Source of the DNA: Pedobacter sp. B4-66
GTDB taxonomy: Bacteria; Bacteroidota; Bacteroidia; Sphingobacteriales; Sphingobacteriaceae
Direction: 5' to 3'
Assembly (NCBI RefSeq): GCF_018492665.1
Contig: NZ_JAFVME010000006.1
Location: 186,001 to 250,000, forward strand
DNA: 64,000 nucleotides
A model generated the notes under the pieces. That model was not told where the DNA came from, searched no databases, and saw nothing but the letters and a program-made list of their open reading frames with translations. Both the position numbers and the translations under genes were made by a program. Positions 17,166-27,810 of this stretch are shown here, piece after piece. Within the stretch, counting starts at the first letter, position 1, and each line of letters starts with the position of its first letter.

Positions 17166-18782
17166 ATGACTAAGTATATTTTTGTTACGGGCGGTGTTAC
17201 TTCCTCTTTGGGTAAGGGCATCATCTCCGCTTCATTAGCCAAACTATTACAAGCACGCGGCTACAGTGTAACCATTCAAAAGTTTGACCCGTATATCAAC
17301 ATCGATCCGGGAACTCTAAACCCTTACGAACATGGCGAATGCTATGTTACTGAAGATGGTGCAGAAACAGACCTTGACCTTGGCCACTATGAGCGTTTCT
17401 TAAACGTTCCAACCACTCAGGCTAACAACATTACTACTGGTCGTATTTATCAGAATGTAATTAACAAAGAAAGACAAGGTGAGTACCTTGGTAAAACTGT
17501 GCAGGTTGTACCTCATATCACAGATGAGATCAAAAAAAACATGCGCATTTTAGGCGAGACCGGTAAATATGATATCGTTATCACTGAATTGGGTGGTACT
17601 GTAGGCGATATCGAATCACTTCCATTCATTGAGGCTGTACGTCAGTTTAAATGGGAAGAAGGCGCTAACAACGCCATCGTTATTCACTTGACTCTGGTTC
17701 CATTCCTTGCAGCAGCCGGCGAGTTAAAAACCAAGCCTACGCAACACTCTGTTAAAGCTTTATTGGAATACGGAATACAACCAGATATTTTGGTTTGCCG
17801 TACCGAGCATCACATTAATCAGGACATCCGTAAAAAAATTGCCTTGTTCTGTAACGTAAATGTTAATGCAGTAATCGAATCTATTGATGCATCATCAATC
17901 TATTCAGTTCCTTTGTTAATGATGAAAGAGCAGCTTGACAAAACAGTTTTAACTAAATTAAAACTGGCTCATAAAAACGAACCGGATATGGAAAGCTGGA
18001 AAGATTTCCTTGGTCGTTTAAAAAACCCTACTTCAGAAGTAACTATTGGTGTTGTTGGTAAATATGTAGAATTACCAGATGCTTATAAATCTATAACTGA
18101 ATCTTTTGTTCATGCAGGTGCTAAGAACGAATGTAAAGTTCGTGTTCAATACATCCACTCAGAAGGTGTTTATCCTGATAATGCCAAAGAAAAACTTGGT
18201 CATTTAGATGGTTTACTTGTTGCTCCAGGTTTCGGAAGCAGAGGTATTGAAGGGAAAATTGACGCTATTAAATATGTAAGAGAAAACAATGTTCCTTTCT
18301 TTGGAATTTGTTTAGGTATGCAATGTTCTGTTATTGAGTACGGTAGGAACGTACTTGGATTACAAAACGCAAACACTACCGAAATTGATGAAAACACTGA
18401 GCATCCAGTAATCAATATGATGGAAGATCAGAAAAACATCACTAACAAAGGTGGTACCATGCGTTTAGGTTCATATCCATGTGATCTTAAAAAAGGCACT
18501 AAGGCTTTTGCTGCTTACGGAAAACAACACATTACCGAACGTCACAGACATCGTTATGAGTTCAATAACGCTTATTTAAGTCAGTTTGAAGAAGCAGGAA
18601 TGATTGCTTCAGGTATCAATCCTGACAGTAATCTGGTAGAAATTGTTGAGCTTAAAAACCACCCTTTCTTTGTTGGCGGACAGTTTCACCCGGAATTAAA
18701 ATCAACAGTTGCTAATCCTCACCCACTTTTTGTTAAATTTGTCGCCGCTGCGATGGAGTTTGCGAAGAAGAAAACAAAATAA
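17166..18782 (+). CDS. pyrG: CTP synthase
   Basis: 538 residues, full length. The N-terminal synthetase domain (about 1-265) begins [18 protein letters not shown] and carries [20 protein letters not shown]. The C-terminal class I glutamine amidotransferase domain has the nucleophile Cys in [13 protein letters not shown] (about 378-390) and the His/Glu pair in GGQFHPEL (about 515-522). It makes CTP from UTP, ATP and glutamine. yidC follows after 20 bases in the same direction. Confidence 0.98.
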   Translation: MTKYIFVTGGVTSSLGKGIISASLAKLLQARGYSVTIQKFDPYINIDPGTLNPYEHGECYVTEDGAETDLDLGHYERFLNVPTTQANNITTGRIYQNVINKERQGEYLGKTVQVVPHITDEIKKNMRILGETGKYDIVITELGGTVGDIESLPFIEAVRQFKWEEGANNAIVIHLTLVPFLAAAGELKTKPTQHSVKALLEYGIQPDILVCRTEHHINQDIRKKIALFCNVNVNAVIESIDASSIYSVPLLMMKEQLDKTVLTKLKLAHKNEPDMESWKDFLGRLKNPTSEVTIGVVGKYVELPDAYKSITESFVHAGAKNECKVRVQYIHSEGVYPDNAKEKLGHLDGLLVAPGFGSRGIEGKIDAIKYVRENNVPFFGICLGMQCSVIEYGRNVLGLQNANTTEIDENTEHPVINMMEDQKNITNKGGTMRLGSYPCDLKKGTKAFAAYGKQHITERHRHRYEFNNAYLSQFEEAGMIASGINPDSNLVEIVELKNHPFFVGGQFHPELKSTVANPHPLFVKFVAAAMEFAKKKTK

Positions 18783-18802
18783 TACGCGTTTAATTAACAA
18801 TA

Positions 18803-20608
18803 ATGGATAGAAATACGTTTACAGGATTATTCCTGATCATGATTGTTCTGGCAGGTTCTTTTTACTTTTTCAAGCCAAGTGAGGCTGAAATGAAGAAAGA
18901 AAATGAAAGAATTGCTGCTGATTCTATAAAGAAAGCAACAGCTAATAGCACTGCTACTCCTGCTGCAGCTACCGTTGCAGCAATACCAGCTGTTGATTCG
19001 GCTGCATTAAAAGGTCCTTTTGGTGGTAACATCGCAGGCACAGTGCAAACCAGCGTTTTAGAAAATGAGAATTTAAAATTAACACTTACCAACAAAGGTG
19101 GTAAAATCCTTTCTGCAGAGGTTAAAGGACAAAAAACTTATGCTGGTAAACCGGTAATATTATTTGATGGTGACCAAAACAAATTTGGTTTAAACCTTAA
19201 CATAGGCGGCAAAATTGTAAGCACCAACGATTTGTACTTTACTGCTTCTAAAAATGGCAACAGCATTAACATGCGTGCTAATTACTCAGGCGATAAATAC
19301 ATTGAGTATGTTTATGATTTAAAACCAAACAGCAATAAAGTTGGTTTCAATATTAACCTAAATGGTTTAAATCAGGTTATTCAAAACAACACAATTACCT
19401 TAAACTGGGAAGCTACTTTACTTGAGCAAGAAAAATCAGGTAAAAAAGAGCAGGAACATTCGGCTCCATATTACAAATATGCCGACGAAAATCCTAACCA
19501 TTTAAGTGTTGCTAAAGATGAGAAAGAAGAATTAAAAGAAGGAAAAATCGAATGGTTCTCTTTCAAACAACACTTCTTCTCGGCAGTACTAATTCCAACA
19601 GTGCCTTTTGATAAAGGTGATCTTGAAGTTAAAGTAAGTACACAGCTAGGCCAAATTAAATGGTATGGTGCTAATATGCAACTTACGTTTAACCAATTAG
19701 CTGCTCAAAACTATTCAATGGAGTTCTATTTTGGAACCAACAAGTTTTCTACTTTAAAAGCTCAAGGGCATGAATTAGAGAAACAAGTTGATATGGGATA
19801 CTGGCCATTAAAATACATCAACAGATTTATTGTATTACCTGTATTTAACTTCCTTGAAGGATTTGGCTGGCGCTATGGTTTAATCATCCTTGTGCTTACC
19901 ATTCTGTTAAAGGTGGCAATGTCTCCGCTAACCTACAAATCATATCTTTCAATGGCTAAGATGAGAATCTTAAAACCTGAAATGGATGAAATTAAAGCAA
20001 AAGTAGGTGATGATAATCCAACATTATTACAACAGGAATATTTGAAACTTTACAAACAAGTGGGTGTAAATCCATTAGGTGGCTGTTTACCAATGTTACT
20101 GCAGTTACCATTTGTAATGGCGTTCTTCTTCTTCTTCCCTAACTTATTTGAGTTAAGAGGCGAGAGCTTTTTATGGATGAAGGACCTTTCAACATATGAT
20201 GATTTCATCAAGTTTGGTGTAGACATCCCTATTCTTGGTAATCACTTAAGTTTAATGTGTATCCTGATGACGATTTCTACATTAATCTATACTTACTTTA
20301 ACAATCAGATTTCTGGTGCAACCGGCCAAATGAAATACATTGGTTACATTATGCCAATCATATTCTTAGGTGTATTAAATAGCTACCCTTCAGGTTTGAA
20401 CTATTACTACTTCCTAGCCAACATGCTAACTTTTGCTCAACAGTTCATGATTAAATCTATGGTAGATGATGAAAAAATCCATAGAACACTTCAGGAGAAT
20501 AAAACAAAACCTGTAGCAGAGAAAAAGAAATCAAGATTCAGTGCAAAGTTAGAAGACTACATGCGTCAACAACAACAAGCTCAAATTCAGCAGAAAAAGA
20601 ACAAATAG
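18803..20608 (+). CDS. yidC: Membrane protein insertase YidC
   Basis: 601 residues. An N-terminal transmembrane anchor (about residues 6-24) is followed by a large periplasmic domain (to about 345), then the conserved insertase core with segments YGLIILVLTILLKVAMSPLT, NPLGGCLPMLLQLPFVMAFF and YIMPIIFLGVLNSYPSGLNYYY. The tail is basic and Gln-rich (KKKSRFSAK, RQQQQAQIQQKK), as expected for ribosome contact. It inserts and folds inner-membrane proteins alone or with SecYEG. A terminator follows at 20629. Confidence 0.97.
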   Translation: MDRNTFTGLFLIMIVLAGSFYFFKPSEAEMKKENERIAADSIKKATANSTATPAAATVAAIPAVDSAALKGPFGGNIAGTVQTSVLENENLKLTLTNKGGKILSAEVKGQKTYAGKPVILFDGDQNKFGLNLNIGGKIVSTNDLYFTASKNGNSINMRANYSGDKYIEYVYDLKPNSNKVGFNINLNGLNQVIQNNTITLNWEATLLEQEKSGKKEQEHSAPYYKYADENPNHLSVAKDEKEELKEGKIEWFSFKQHFFSAVLIPTVPFDKGDLEVKVSTQLGQIKWYGANMQLTFNQLAAQNYSMEFYFGTNKFSTLKAQGHELEKQVDMGYWPLKYINRFIVLPVFNFLEGFGWRYGLIILVLTILLKVAMSPLTYKSYLSMAKMRILKPEMDEIKAKVGDDNPTLLQQEYLKLYKQVGVNPLGGCLPMLLQLPFVMAFFFFFPNLFELRGESFLWMKDLSTYDDFIKFGVDIPILGNHLSLMCILMTISTLIYTYFNNQISGATGQMKYIGYIMPIIFLGVLNSYPSGLNYYYFLANMLTFAQQFMIKSMVDDEKIHRTLQENKTKPVAEKKKSRFSAKLEDYMRQQQQAQIQQKKNK

Positions 20609-20628
20609 TTCTTAACTATATTTTCCAG

Positions 20629-20666
20629 AAAAAGCCTGCATCAATAATATTGATGCAGGCTTTTTT
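20629..20666 (+). terminator. Rho-independent terminator of pyrG-yidC
   Basis: A 16-bp perfect stem (20629-20644 with 20650-20665) with core GCCTGCATCAA / TTGATGCAGGC, a short loop, and a T-run at 20661-20666. It starts 21 bases after the yidC stop. Confidence 0.88.
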
Positions 20667-20821
20667 CATGTAGGTGTTTTCAGAATAGCTCTAAACTCCA
20701 TAAATTCAAGTCAAAAACACGCTTATTTATGTAAAATTTGATATACAATAGTGATATGTCTTAAAATTTTCTAATTTTTAGGGTTCCAGAACTAAACAGG
20801 GATAAAACAACCATTTATATT

Positions 20822-23662
20822 ATGCAGAAATATCTAATTCTCTCTCTCCTATTTTTTACTACAATCAGTTTTGCGCAGAAGAAACCGCTAGACCATTCCG
20901 TGTATGATACATGGGAATCTATTGCTTCAAGAAAATTATCAAACAATGGGAACTGGGCAGCACACGGAATCGCTGTTCAAGAGGGGGACGCAAATTTATA
21001 CCTAACCAACTTACTTACTAATGCAAAAACCAAGGTAAACAGAGCAGAAAGCGCACAGTTTAGTGCCGATTCGAAATTTGCTGCTTTTGCAATTAAACCG
21101 TTTTACTCTGCCATAAGACAAGCCAAAATTAAAAAGAAAAAACCCGAAGAGATGCCTAAGGACTCACTGGGAATAGCCAACTTAACCAATCTGGCAATTG
21201 TGAAAGTTGCTCGTGTAAAATCGTTCAAACTACCTGAAAATGGTTTAGCCCTACTCGCCTATCAATTAGAAAAACCAGTAGATACCTCTAAAAAAGCTAC
21301 TGTTACCGGCAACGACAAAAAGGATAACGATTCGGGATTCTTTGCGGATGAGGACTCCACAAAAAAAGATGATAAAGAAGGATCTGATCTTGTTTTCAGA
21401 AACCTGACAACCGGCACAGAGCGTACTTTTAAATATGTAAGTGAATATATTTTTAGTAAAGATGGCAAACAGCTTGTTTTCGCTTGTACAGGTTCAAAAA
21501 AAGATAAATCTGCACAAACAGGAGTTTTCTTGTTAAACACAGATAAAGGCACACTTAAAACATTAGTTAGCGGAAAAGGAAGCTTCAAAAACTTTGTTTT
21601 TGATGATGAAAGTGAATCTCTAGCATTTCTTGGTGAAAGAAGTCCTGAAAAAGCTGAAATTAAAGATTATTTCATTTACTATAATTCGCCATCATTAGAT
21701 ACTGCTCAAATTTTGGTAGACAATGAAATACCGGGCATCCCTGCAAAATGGGCCGTTAGTGGCGATGGAAAATTGAACTTTAACAAAGAGGGCACAAAAC
21801 TATTTTTCGGTATTGCTCCTATCAAAAAACCAAAAGACACCACACTTATCGATTTTGAACATGCAAAACTTGATGTATGGAGCTATAAAGATGATTACTT
21901 ACAGCCAATGCAGCTAAAAAATGCTGACAAAGAATCTAAGAGAACTTATTTAACCTCTATTGAGATATTTAACAGCGATGTAAAAGTAGTGCCTTTAACA
22001 GATACAAAACTTCCCGAAGCGAAGTTGATTGATGAAGGTAACTCGAACTTTGTATTGGCATCAACAGATTTTGGGAATAGAATCCAGGCTCAGTGGTCTG
22101 GAAACGCGATAAAGGATTATTACTTGGTTGATACAAAAACGGGAACCAGGAAAAAGATCATTGCTGGCTTGATGGGTAACGCAACAGCATCTCCATCAGG
22201 GAAATATGTACTTTATTTCGACAAAAAGGCATCTAACTGGTACACTTATAACATTTTAACAACCAAAGTTACGCATTTAAATAACGGTCTTAATGTGAAA
22301 TTAGTTGATGAGGAAAATGATGTACCAGATCAACCCGATGCATACGGCGTTGCTGCTTGGACTGAGGAGGACAAAGCTGTTCTATTGTACGACAGATATG
22401 ATATTTGGGAATTTTCTCCAGATGGAAAAGGTGCACCGCAAAACATTACCAATGGTTATGGTAGACAAAACAACATTACTTTCCGCTATCAAAAATTAGA
22501 TTCTAACAGTCGTTTTTTAAGTAAAAGAGAAGTAGTCCTTCTTGATGCTTTTAATAACACAACTAAAGAAAATGGCTATTACAGAAAAAATATTGGCGAC
22601 AATAAAAGTCCTGAACTTGTTGTAATGGCTAAATTTAAACATTCAAACTTAAGTAAAGCCAGAGGCGAAGAGCGCTATATTTACGACAAAGCGAACTATA
22701 CCAACTCTCCTAATGTGTTTGTGTCAACTGATATGAAAACGGAGGTTAAATTAAGTAATACCAATCCACAGCAACAAAACTACAACTGGGGAACTGCAGA
22801 GCTGGTTAACTGGACAACGCCTAAGGGTTTCAAATCTGATGGAATCTTGTATAAACCAGAAGATTTTGACCCTGCTAAGAAATATCCTATGATCGTATAT
22901 TTCTACGAGAAATTATCAGATGGATTATATACCTATCAAGCACCTGCTCCAACTCCATCGAGATTAAATATCTCTTATTTTGTAAGTAATGGCTACCTGG
23001 TTTTTGCACCCGATATTAGCTATGAAAATGGTTATCCTGGTAAATCTGCCGAAGAGTTTATCAATTCAGGTGTAGAGTTTTTAAAGAAAAATTCTTGGGT
23101 AGATGGTAGTAAAATTGGAATTCAGGGACAAAGTTGGGGTGGCTATCAAGTTGCTCACCTAATTACAAAAACCAATATGTATGCTGCCGCATGGGCAGGT
23201 GCTCCTGTAGTAAATATGACTTCGGCTTACGGTGGTATGCGTTGGGAAAGTGGTATGAACAGACAGTTCCAGTACGAAAAAACTCAAAGCAGAATTGGCG
23301 CTACTTTATGGGAAAAACCAGAATTATACATCGAAAACTCTCCTTTATTTGCCTTACCTAAAGTAACTACTCCTGTAGTAATTATGGCCAACGATGCCGA
23401 TGGAGCCGTGCCATGGTACCAAGGAATTGAAATGTTTACAGGTCTAAGAAGATTGGGCAAACCAGTATGGATGTTAAATTACAATAACGAAGCACACAAT
23501 CTGGTAAAGCGTCAGAATAGAAAAGACATCCAAATACGTGAACAACAGTTTTTTGATTACTATTTAAAAGGTGCTAAAGCTCCTGCATGGATGACTCAAG
23601 GTATACCTGCAACCGAAAAGGGTAAAACATGGGGTTTTGAACTTACTGATGAAAAGCCTTAG
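20822..23662 (+). CDS. S9 family serine peptidase (prolyl oligopeptidase-like), secreted
   Basis: 946 residues with a signal peptide (1-18, ISFAQ). A long N-terminal beta-propeller-like region (about 30-640) precedes the alpha/beta-hydrolase domain. Catalytic residues can be placed: Ser in IGIQGQSWGGYQ (about residues 765-776), Asp in ANDADGAVPW, His in NNEAHNLVKR. It probably cleaves peptides in the periplasm. The propeller contains an acidic/Lys-rich insert (about 160-190). It is preceded by a terminator and followed after 56 bases by an SpmA/B-like gene. Confidence 0.93.
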   Translation: MQKYLILSLLFFTTISFAQKKPLDHSVYDTWESIASRKLSNNGNWAAHGIAVQEGDANLYLTNLLTNAKTKVNRAESAQFSADSKFAAFAIKPFYSAIRQAKIKKKKPEEMPKDSLGIANLTNLAIVKVARVKSFKLPENGLALLAYQLEKPVDTSKKATVTGNDKKDNDSGFFADEDSTKKDDKEGSDLVFRNLTTGTERTFKYVSEYIFSKDGKQLVFACTGSKKDKSAQTGVFLLNTDKGTLKTLVSGKGSFKNFVFDDESESLAFLGERSPEKAEIKDYFIYYNSPSLDTAQILVDNEIPGIPAKWAVSGDGKLNFNKEGTKLFFGIAPIKKPKDTTLIDFEHAKLDVWSYKDDYLQPMQLKNADKESKRTYLTSIEIFNSDVKVVPLTDTKLPEAKLIDEGNSNFVLASTDFGNRIQAQWSGNAIKDYYLVDTKTGTRKKIIAGLMGNATASPSGKYVLYFDKKASNWYTYNILTTKVTHLNNGLNVKLVDEENDVPDQPDAYGVAAWTEEDKAVLLYDRYDIWEFSPDGKGAPQNITNGYGRQNNITFRYQKLDSNSRFLSKREVVLLDAFNNTTKENGYYRKNIGDNKSPELVVMAKFKHSNLSKARGEERYIYDKANYTNSPNVFVSTDMKTEVKLSNTNPQQQNYNWGTAELVNWTTPKGFKSDGILYKPEDFDPAKKYPMIVYFYEKLSDGLYTYQAPAPTPSRLNISYFVSNGYLVFAPDISYENGYPGKSAEEFINSGVEFLKKNSWVDGSKIGIQGQSWGGYQVAHLITKTNMYAAAWAGAPVVNMTSAYGGMRWESGMNRQFQYEKTQSRIGATLWEKPELYIENSPLFALPKVTTPVVIMANDADGAVPWYQGIEMFTGLRRLGKPVWMLNYNNEAHNLVKRQNRKDIQIREQQFFDYYLKGAKAPAWMTQGIPATEKGKTWGFELTDEKP

Positions 23663-23718
23663 GGATATATTATTTTAAATCCATACATTAACATCGTTAA
23701 ACAAACTATCCCTAATTA

Positions 23719-24990
23719 ATGGCATTAAGCAGAATCTGGTCAGGCTTTATTATTGTAGCTATTGTTGTAGCCTCTATAAAATGTTTCTTTTTTGGACAAT
23801 CTGATATATTTAACTGGATGGTCATTGGCAAAGCCAGTGACCCTGCAAACCCCTTAAAGCTAGATGGCATTATCGAAACTTGTTGGGTTTCGGTAGAGTT
23901 ATGTCTTAAATTGATTGGTATTCTGGCTTTATTTATCGGACTTATGAGCATTGCTGAAAAAGCCGGGGGTATTCGTTTGTTATCGCGTATAGTTGGGCCT
24001 TTCTTTTCCAAGCTATTTCCGGATATACCAAAAGGACACCCATCTATGGGTCATATGATCATGAACTTTTCAGCTAATTTATTAGGATTAGATAATGCAG
24101 CTACTCCTTTTGGCCTAAAAGCTATGGAAAGTTTGCAGGAACTAAACCCAAGTAAAGACACGGCCTCGAATGCACAGATCATGTTTTTATGTCTACATGC
24201 GGCAGGTTTAAACTTAATTCCGGTTAGTGTTATTGCTATAAGAGCTTCTCAAAATGCATCTAATCCTACAGATATTTTTATCCCTTGTCTTATTGTAACC
24301 TTTGTGGGTACAATAGCTGCAATGTTAATTGTTTCTTTCAAACAAAAAATCAACCTTTTACAACCGGTAGTAATCGGATGGATTTTGAGTCTTTCTTTCA
24401 TCATTTCCTTGTTGGTTTTATACATCACCTCACTTAACGCTGAGGGTATAAAATCATTTTCAGGTATTTTGAGCAATGGGTTAATACTATTGGTCTTTCT
24501 ACTGATCGTACTTGGAGGGATATATAAAAAGATTGATGTTTTCGATGCCTTTGTTGAGGGTGCAAAAAATGGTTTTGATACCGCTGTAAAAATCATTCCT
24601 TACCTTGTTGGGATGCTGGTTGCCATAAGCCTGCTTCGTACCAGTGGCACATTTGACGTTGTAATTGGCGGAATCAAAAGCTTTTTTGCTTTTTTAGGGG
24701 CTGATACTAGATTTGTTGAAGGCTTACCTACAGCTTTGATAAGACCTTTAAGTGGTGGCGCCGCAAGAGGGATGATGGTAAGCACTATGGAAACATATGG
24801 CCCAGATTCATTTGCCAGCAGGCTTTCTGGAATATTCCAGGGTGCATCCGACACTACATTCTATGTAATTGCAGTTTATTTTGGCTCTGTGAGCATTAAA
24901 AACACTCGTTATGCCATTGGCGCTATGCTATTGGCAGATCTAGTTGGTGTATGTACGGCAATTGGCTTAGCCTATTTGTTTTTTGGATAA
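23719..24990 (+). CDS. Fused SpmA/SpmB-like nucleoside-recognition (Gate) domain membrane protein
   Basis: 423 residues, strongly hydrophobic, with about eight to ten transmembrane segments. The N-terminal half (to about 215) resembles spore maturation protein A (MGHMIMNFSANLLGLDNAAT). The C-terminal half resembles SpmB (LPTALIRPLSGGAARGMM, GIFQGASDTTFYVIAVYFGS). Both carry Gate domains, thought to bind or carry small solutes. A fusion in a non-spore-forming organism points to a transport role not related to sporulation; the substrate is unknown. Confidence 0.88.
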   Translation: MALSRIWSGFIIVAIVVASIKCFFFGQSDIFNWMVIGKASDPANPLKLDGIIETCWVSVELCLKLIGILALFIGLMSIAEKAGGIRLLSRIVGPFFSKLFPDIPKGHPSMGHMIMNFSANLLGLDNAATPFGLKAMESLQELNPSKDTASNAQIMFLCLHAAGLNLIPVSVIAIRASQNASNPTDIFIPCLIVTFVGTIAAMLIVSFKQKINLLQPVVIGWILSLSFIISLLVLYITSLNAEGIKSFSGILSNGLILLVFLLIVLGGIYKKIDVFDAFVEGAKNGFDTAVKIIPYLVGMLVAISLLRTSGTFDVVIGGIKSFFAFLGADTRFVEGLPTALIRPLSGGAARGMMVSTMETYGPDSFASRLSGIFQGASDTTFYVIAVYFGSVSIKNTRYAIGAMLLADLVGVCTAIGLAYLFFG

Positions 24991-24993
24991 ATT

Positions 24994-25230
24994 CTAAGTA
25001 GGCTCAACTGAGGTTATTCTACTGATGATCTGCTCTAATACTGTGGGTTCAACACTAGTATGCTTAGATGACCTCCAAGTTGAGGTTGAATCTAACCATA
25101 CGCAAAACGAATGATAGCCATCTACAATTACAGCGTAGGTTTCGTGGAAATCATCCTGTATACGCATACAGAATCCATTGATTGGCTTGCCCTGAACATC
25201 GAATCTGAAATTTAAATAGCTACTTAACAT
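24994..25230 (-). CDS. Small hypothetical protein
   Basis: 78 residues with an ATG start and no signal peptide. The composition looks like a real soluble protein (aromatic and charged residues mixed: FRFDVQGKPINGFCMRIQDD, YHSFCVWLDS). The C-terminal part contains two copies of the word TSVEPT (about 58-63 and 73-78), from a short direct repeat. No family recognised. It converges with the SpmA/B-like gene only 3 bases away. A chance reading frame cannot be fully excluded. Confidence 0.6.
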   Translation of the reverse strand: MLSSYLNFRFDVQGKPINGFCMRIQDDFHETYAVIVDGYHSFCVWLDSTSTWRSSKHTSVEPTVLEQIISRITSVEPT

Positions 25231-25385
25231 ACTGTTATTTGGTTAGTTACACATATAACAAATTAAGTTATAATATGTTTCTCCTATTTTAAGTCCCTGC
25301 TATATTATTGTTAAATCTGTATGTTTATTTTAGGAATGTGAATACTTAAATTTAATTGTAGCTTTATCCGCACAACACATAAAAC

Positions 25386-25787
25386 ATGGCAGATACTCAA
25401 ATTACCGCAATTACAGAGCTAGACAGATCTCATTATAAAACTAAAGTTTACGCAGGAGGCCATTTCATCTATTCTGACGAGCCTGAAAGCATTGGCGGAA
25501 CAGATGAAGGCATGACACCAGGTGCGTTGCTCTTGGCTAGCCTAGGCAGCTGTACAGCCATTACAGTCAGAATGTATGCCGATCGTAAACAATACAACCT
25601 TGATGGAATAAAAGTAGAACTGGCAATTTGTGATGAAAAGGACATGAATAAAGAAACTACCATCACTAGAAAAATTGAACTGATTGGTTCGTTAACAGAC
25701 GAAGAGCGCCAGCGTTTGATGCAGATTGCAGATAAATGCCCTATTCATAAAATCCTGAGTAATCCGATAAAAATTGAAACACACTAA
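25386..25787 (+). CDS. OsmC family peroxide-handling protein
   Basis: 133 residues. The two family cysteines are present: SLGSCTAITVRMYA (Cys about 56) and ADKCPIHKIL (Cys about 118), with DEGMTPGALLLA ahead of the first. OsmC/Ohr proteins reduce organic hydroperoxides through this Cys pair; this one is nearer the YhfA/OsmC-like branch, whose substrate is less certain. It is a single gene, convergent with the response regulator downstream. Confidence 0.92.
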   Translation: MADTQITAITELDRSHYKTKVYAGGHFIYSDEPESIGGTDEGMTPGALLLASLGSCTAITVRMYADRKQYNLDGIKVELAICDEKDMNKETTITRKIELIGSLTDEERQRLMQIADKCPIHKILSNPIKIETH

Positions 25788-25854
25788 TTTGGTATAACGA
25801 TACTATATAGAATTTAGTACTATCTATACATTAATTAGTACAGTAAAGAAATAG

Positions 25855-26220
25855 TTAAGCTGCAAATTGTGCTTTTACTTTTTTAACTAAACTATCAATA
25901 TCAAATGGCTTCGAAAGGAAGTCATTTGGTGAATCCGGTAATTTTAAAACACTCTGAAGATTGTGGCTTGCAGAGATCATAACAACCGGAATACTTTTAA
26001 ATAAAGAGTGGTTTTTTATGGCTTTACAAATATCTCTGCCATCTATTCCGCCTAGCATTACGTCTAACAATATCAGATCAGGTCTCATTGATGAGATTAC
26101 GTTTAATACATTTCTTCCACTCGTTAAAGTAGAAACTTCAAAACCTTCACTTTCCAATACAATCTTAATAATTTCAACTATATCGCTATCGTCGTCAACT
26201 GCTAGTATCTTTCTTGACAT
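25855..26220 (-). CDS. Single-domain response regulator (receiver only)
   Basis: 121 residues forming only a CheY-like receiver. The acidic pocket is AVDDDSD (about residues 7-13); the phospho-acceptor Asp is in LILLDVMLGG (about residue 54); the conserved Thr/Ser is in VVMISAS; and the Lys is in DFLSKPFD (about 104). There is no output domain, so it must act through a partner. No histidine kinase is next to it, making it an orphan. It is divergent from the exonuclease gene. Confidence 0.92.
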   Translation of the reverse strand: MSRKILAVDDDSDIVEIIKIVLESEGFEVSTLTSGRNVLNVISSMRPDLILLDVMLGGIDGRDICKAIKNHSLFKSIPVVMISASHNLQSVLKLPDSPNDFLSKPFDIDSLVKKVKAQFAA

Positions 26221-26312
26221 TACATTAACTGTTTTAGGTTAATTATAAGCTATTTATATGCCATACTTTTCATTCTTATTAATTAACTGTTAAAAGAGTG
26301 ATATGAGACACT

Positions 26313-26342
26313 TTTTGTTGGCACTTATTTATACCAACAAAA
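26313..26342. repeat. Inverted repeat in the divergent intergenic region
   Basis: TTTTGTTGG (26313-26321) and CCAACAAAA (26334-26342) form a 9-bp perfect stem with a 12-base spacer, between the divergent response-regulator and exonuclease genes. It could be an operator; no regulator is identified. Confidence 0.4.
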
Positions 26343-26421
26343 TTTTTCACTAAATACCAATAGTTTTATTTATTACTAATTTTTTTAGCATATTTACATT
26401 TTATAAAAGTTCATAAAAATC

Positions 26422-27792
26422 ATGCTTTACGCTGTAGTAGATATAGAAACAACTGGAGGTTTTGCCTCAGGAAATGGAATCACCGAGATTTCAATTCTTA
26501 TTCATGATGGGGTTTCTGTGGTAGATACTTTTGAAACGCTAATTAAACCCGCGCAGGAGATTCCTGAATATATTCAGGCACTAACCGGTATCAGCAATGA
26601 GATGGTGATGGATGCGCCTTTATTTGAGGATGTAGCGGAAAAAATATATGAACTACTGCACGATAAAACATTTGTAGCGCATAATGTAAATTTCGATTAT
26701 TCTTTTGTTAAGCATCAACTATCGCTTGCAGGTTATGAGCTGCTGTGCAATAAACTTTGTACCGTAAGGCTTAGTCGTAAATTGTTGCCAGGGCACCGCT
26801 CCTATAGCCTAGGTAAATTATGTAGTGCTTTAGGAATTGAGCTAAACAACAGGCACCGTGCAGGTGGAGATGCTGCTGCTACCGCAATTTTACTGGGTAT
26901 ATTGTTAGAAGCTGATTCAGAAGGCATCATCAAACAATCACTTAGTAAAATTTCAAAAGAGCAGGCCTTACCTCCTAATTTACCCAAATCAGAAGTAGAT
27001 AAACTGCCATTGAGTCCTGGTGTGTACTATTTTAAGGATCAAAAAGGAAAGGTTATATATATTGGGAAAGCTAAAAGCTTGAAAAAACGGGTTTGCTCTC
27101 ATTTTACAGGTAATAGCACAACCAAACAACGTCAGGATTTTCTTAAAGATATTTACAGCGTCGACTTTGAGATTTGCGGTACCGAACTGATGGCTTTTAT
27201 ACTGGAGGCTTCTGAAATCAAAAAGTTATGGCCAGAAAATAACAGGGCATTAAAGCGTTTTGAACAGAAGTATAGCTTATTTGCTTTCGAGGATCAGAAG
27301 GGATATATAAGATTAGGTATCGATAAGTTTAAAAAGAATACGCCTGTTTTATATAGTTTCAATACCATTTTAGAAGGTCATAATCTCTTAAAAGCATTAA
27401 TAAAAGAGCATTTATTGTGCGAAAAACTATGTTTTATTCAGAAAAACAGGCAATGCTGCACCGCTCATGAAGAGGGCAAATGCGCAGGAGCTTGTTTAGG
27501 TAAAGAGTCAGCAGCGGCTTATAATGTGCGGGTTAAATATGCAATAGATGATTTGAAGTTGATGTTACCCACTTTTGCAGTTATTGATAAAGGCAGAACA
27601 GAAGATGAGCAAAGCTGTCTGCTTGTAGAACAGGGCAAATTTTATGGTATGGGATACATTTCCCACTATACCGATATTAATGAACCTGAGCAGCTCAAAT
27701 CGGCGTTACAGCCATATCCATCTAATGATTATATACTCCATATGATAATGGCTCATACCGAACAGTTCCCTCAAAAGAAAATAGCCATTTAA
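26422..27792 (+). CDS. DnaQ-like 3'-5' exonuclease fused to a GIY-YIG nuclease domain
   Basis: 456 residues. The N-terminal exonuclease (about 1-165) has ExoI VVDIETTG, ExoII HNVNFDYSF and ExoIII HRAGGDAAAT. A UvrC-like GIY-YIG domain (about 195-275) has GVYYF and VIYIGKAKSLKKRV. The C-terminal part has a Cys-rich segment (CCTAHEEGKCAGAC, about 350-363). Fusions of DNA polymerase III epsilon-like and GIY-YIG domains occur in Bacteroidota and are thought to process damaged DNA, as in Cho/UvrC incision. It ends one base before the convergent YCII gene. Confidence 0.9.
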   Translation: MLYAVVDIETTGGFASGNGITEISILIHDGVSVVDTFETLIKPAQEIPEYIQALTGISNEMVMDAPLFEDVAEKIYELLHDKTFVAHNVNFDYSFVKHQLSLAGYELLCNKLCTVRLSRKLLPGHRSYSLGKLCSALGIELNNRHRAGGDAAATAILLGILLEADSEGIIKQSLSKISKEQALPPNLPKSEVDKLPLSPGVYYFKDQKGKVIYIGKAKSLKKRVCSHFTGNSTTKQRQDFLKDIYSVDFEICGTELMAFILEASEIKKLWPENNRALKRFEQKYSLFAFEDQKGYIRLGIDKFKKNTPVLYSFNTILEGHNLLKALIKEHLLCEKLCFIQKNRQCCTAHEEGKCAGACLGKESAAAYNVRVKYAIDDLKLMLPTFAVIDKGRTEDEQSCLLVEQGKFYGMGYISHYTDINEPEQLKSALQPYPSNDYILHMIMAHTEQFPQKKIAI

Positions 27793-27810
27793 GCTAGTGG
27801 CTTTTCTTTT
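27783..27810 (+). terminator. Short hairpin spanning the two convergent stop codons
   Basis: AGCCA (27783-27787) and TGGCT (27798-27802) pair around the stops of the two convergent genes and are followed by a T-rich tract on the plus strand. The stem is short, so this is a weak call. Confidence 0.4.
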
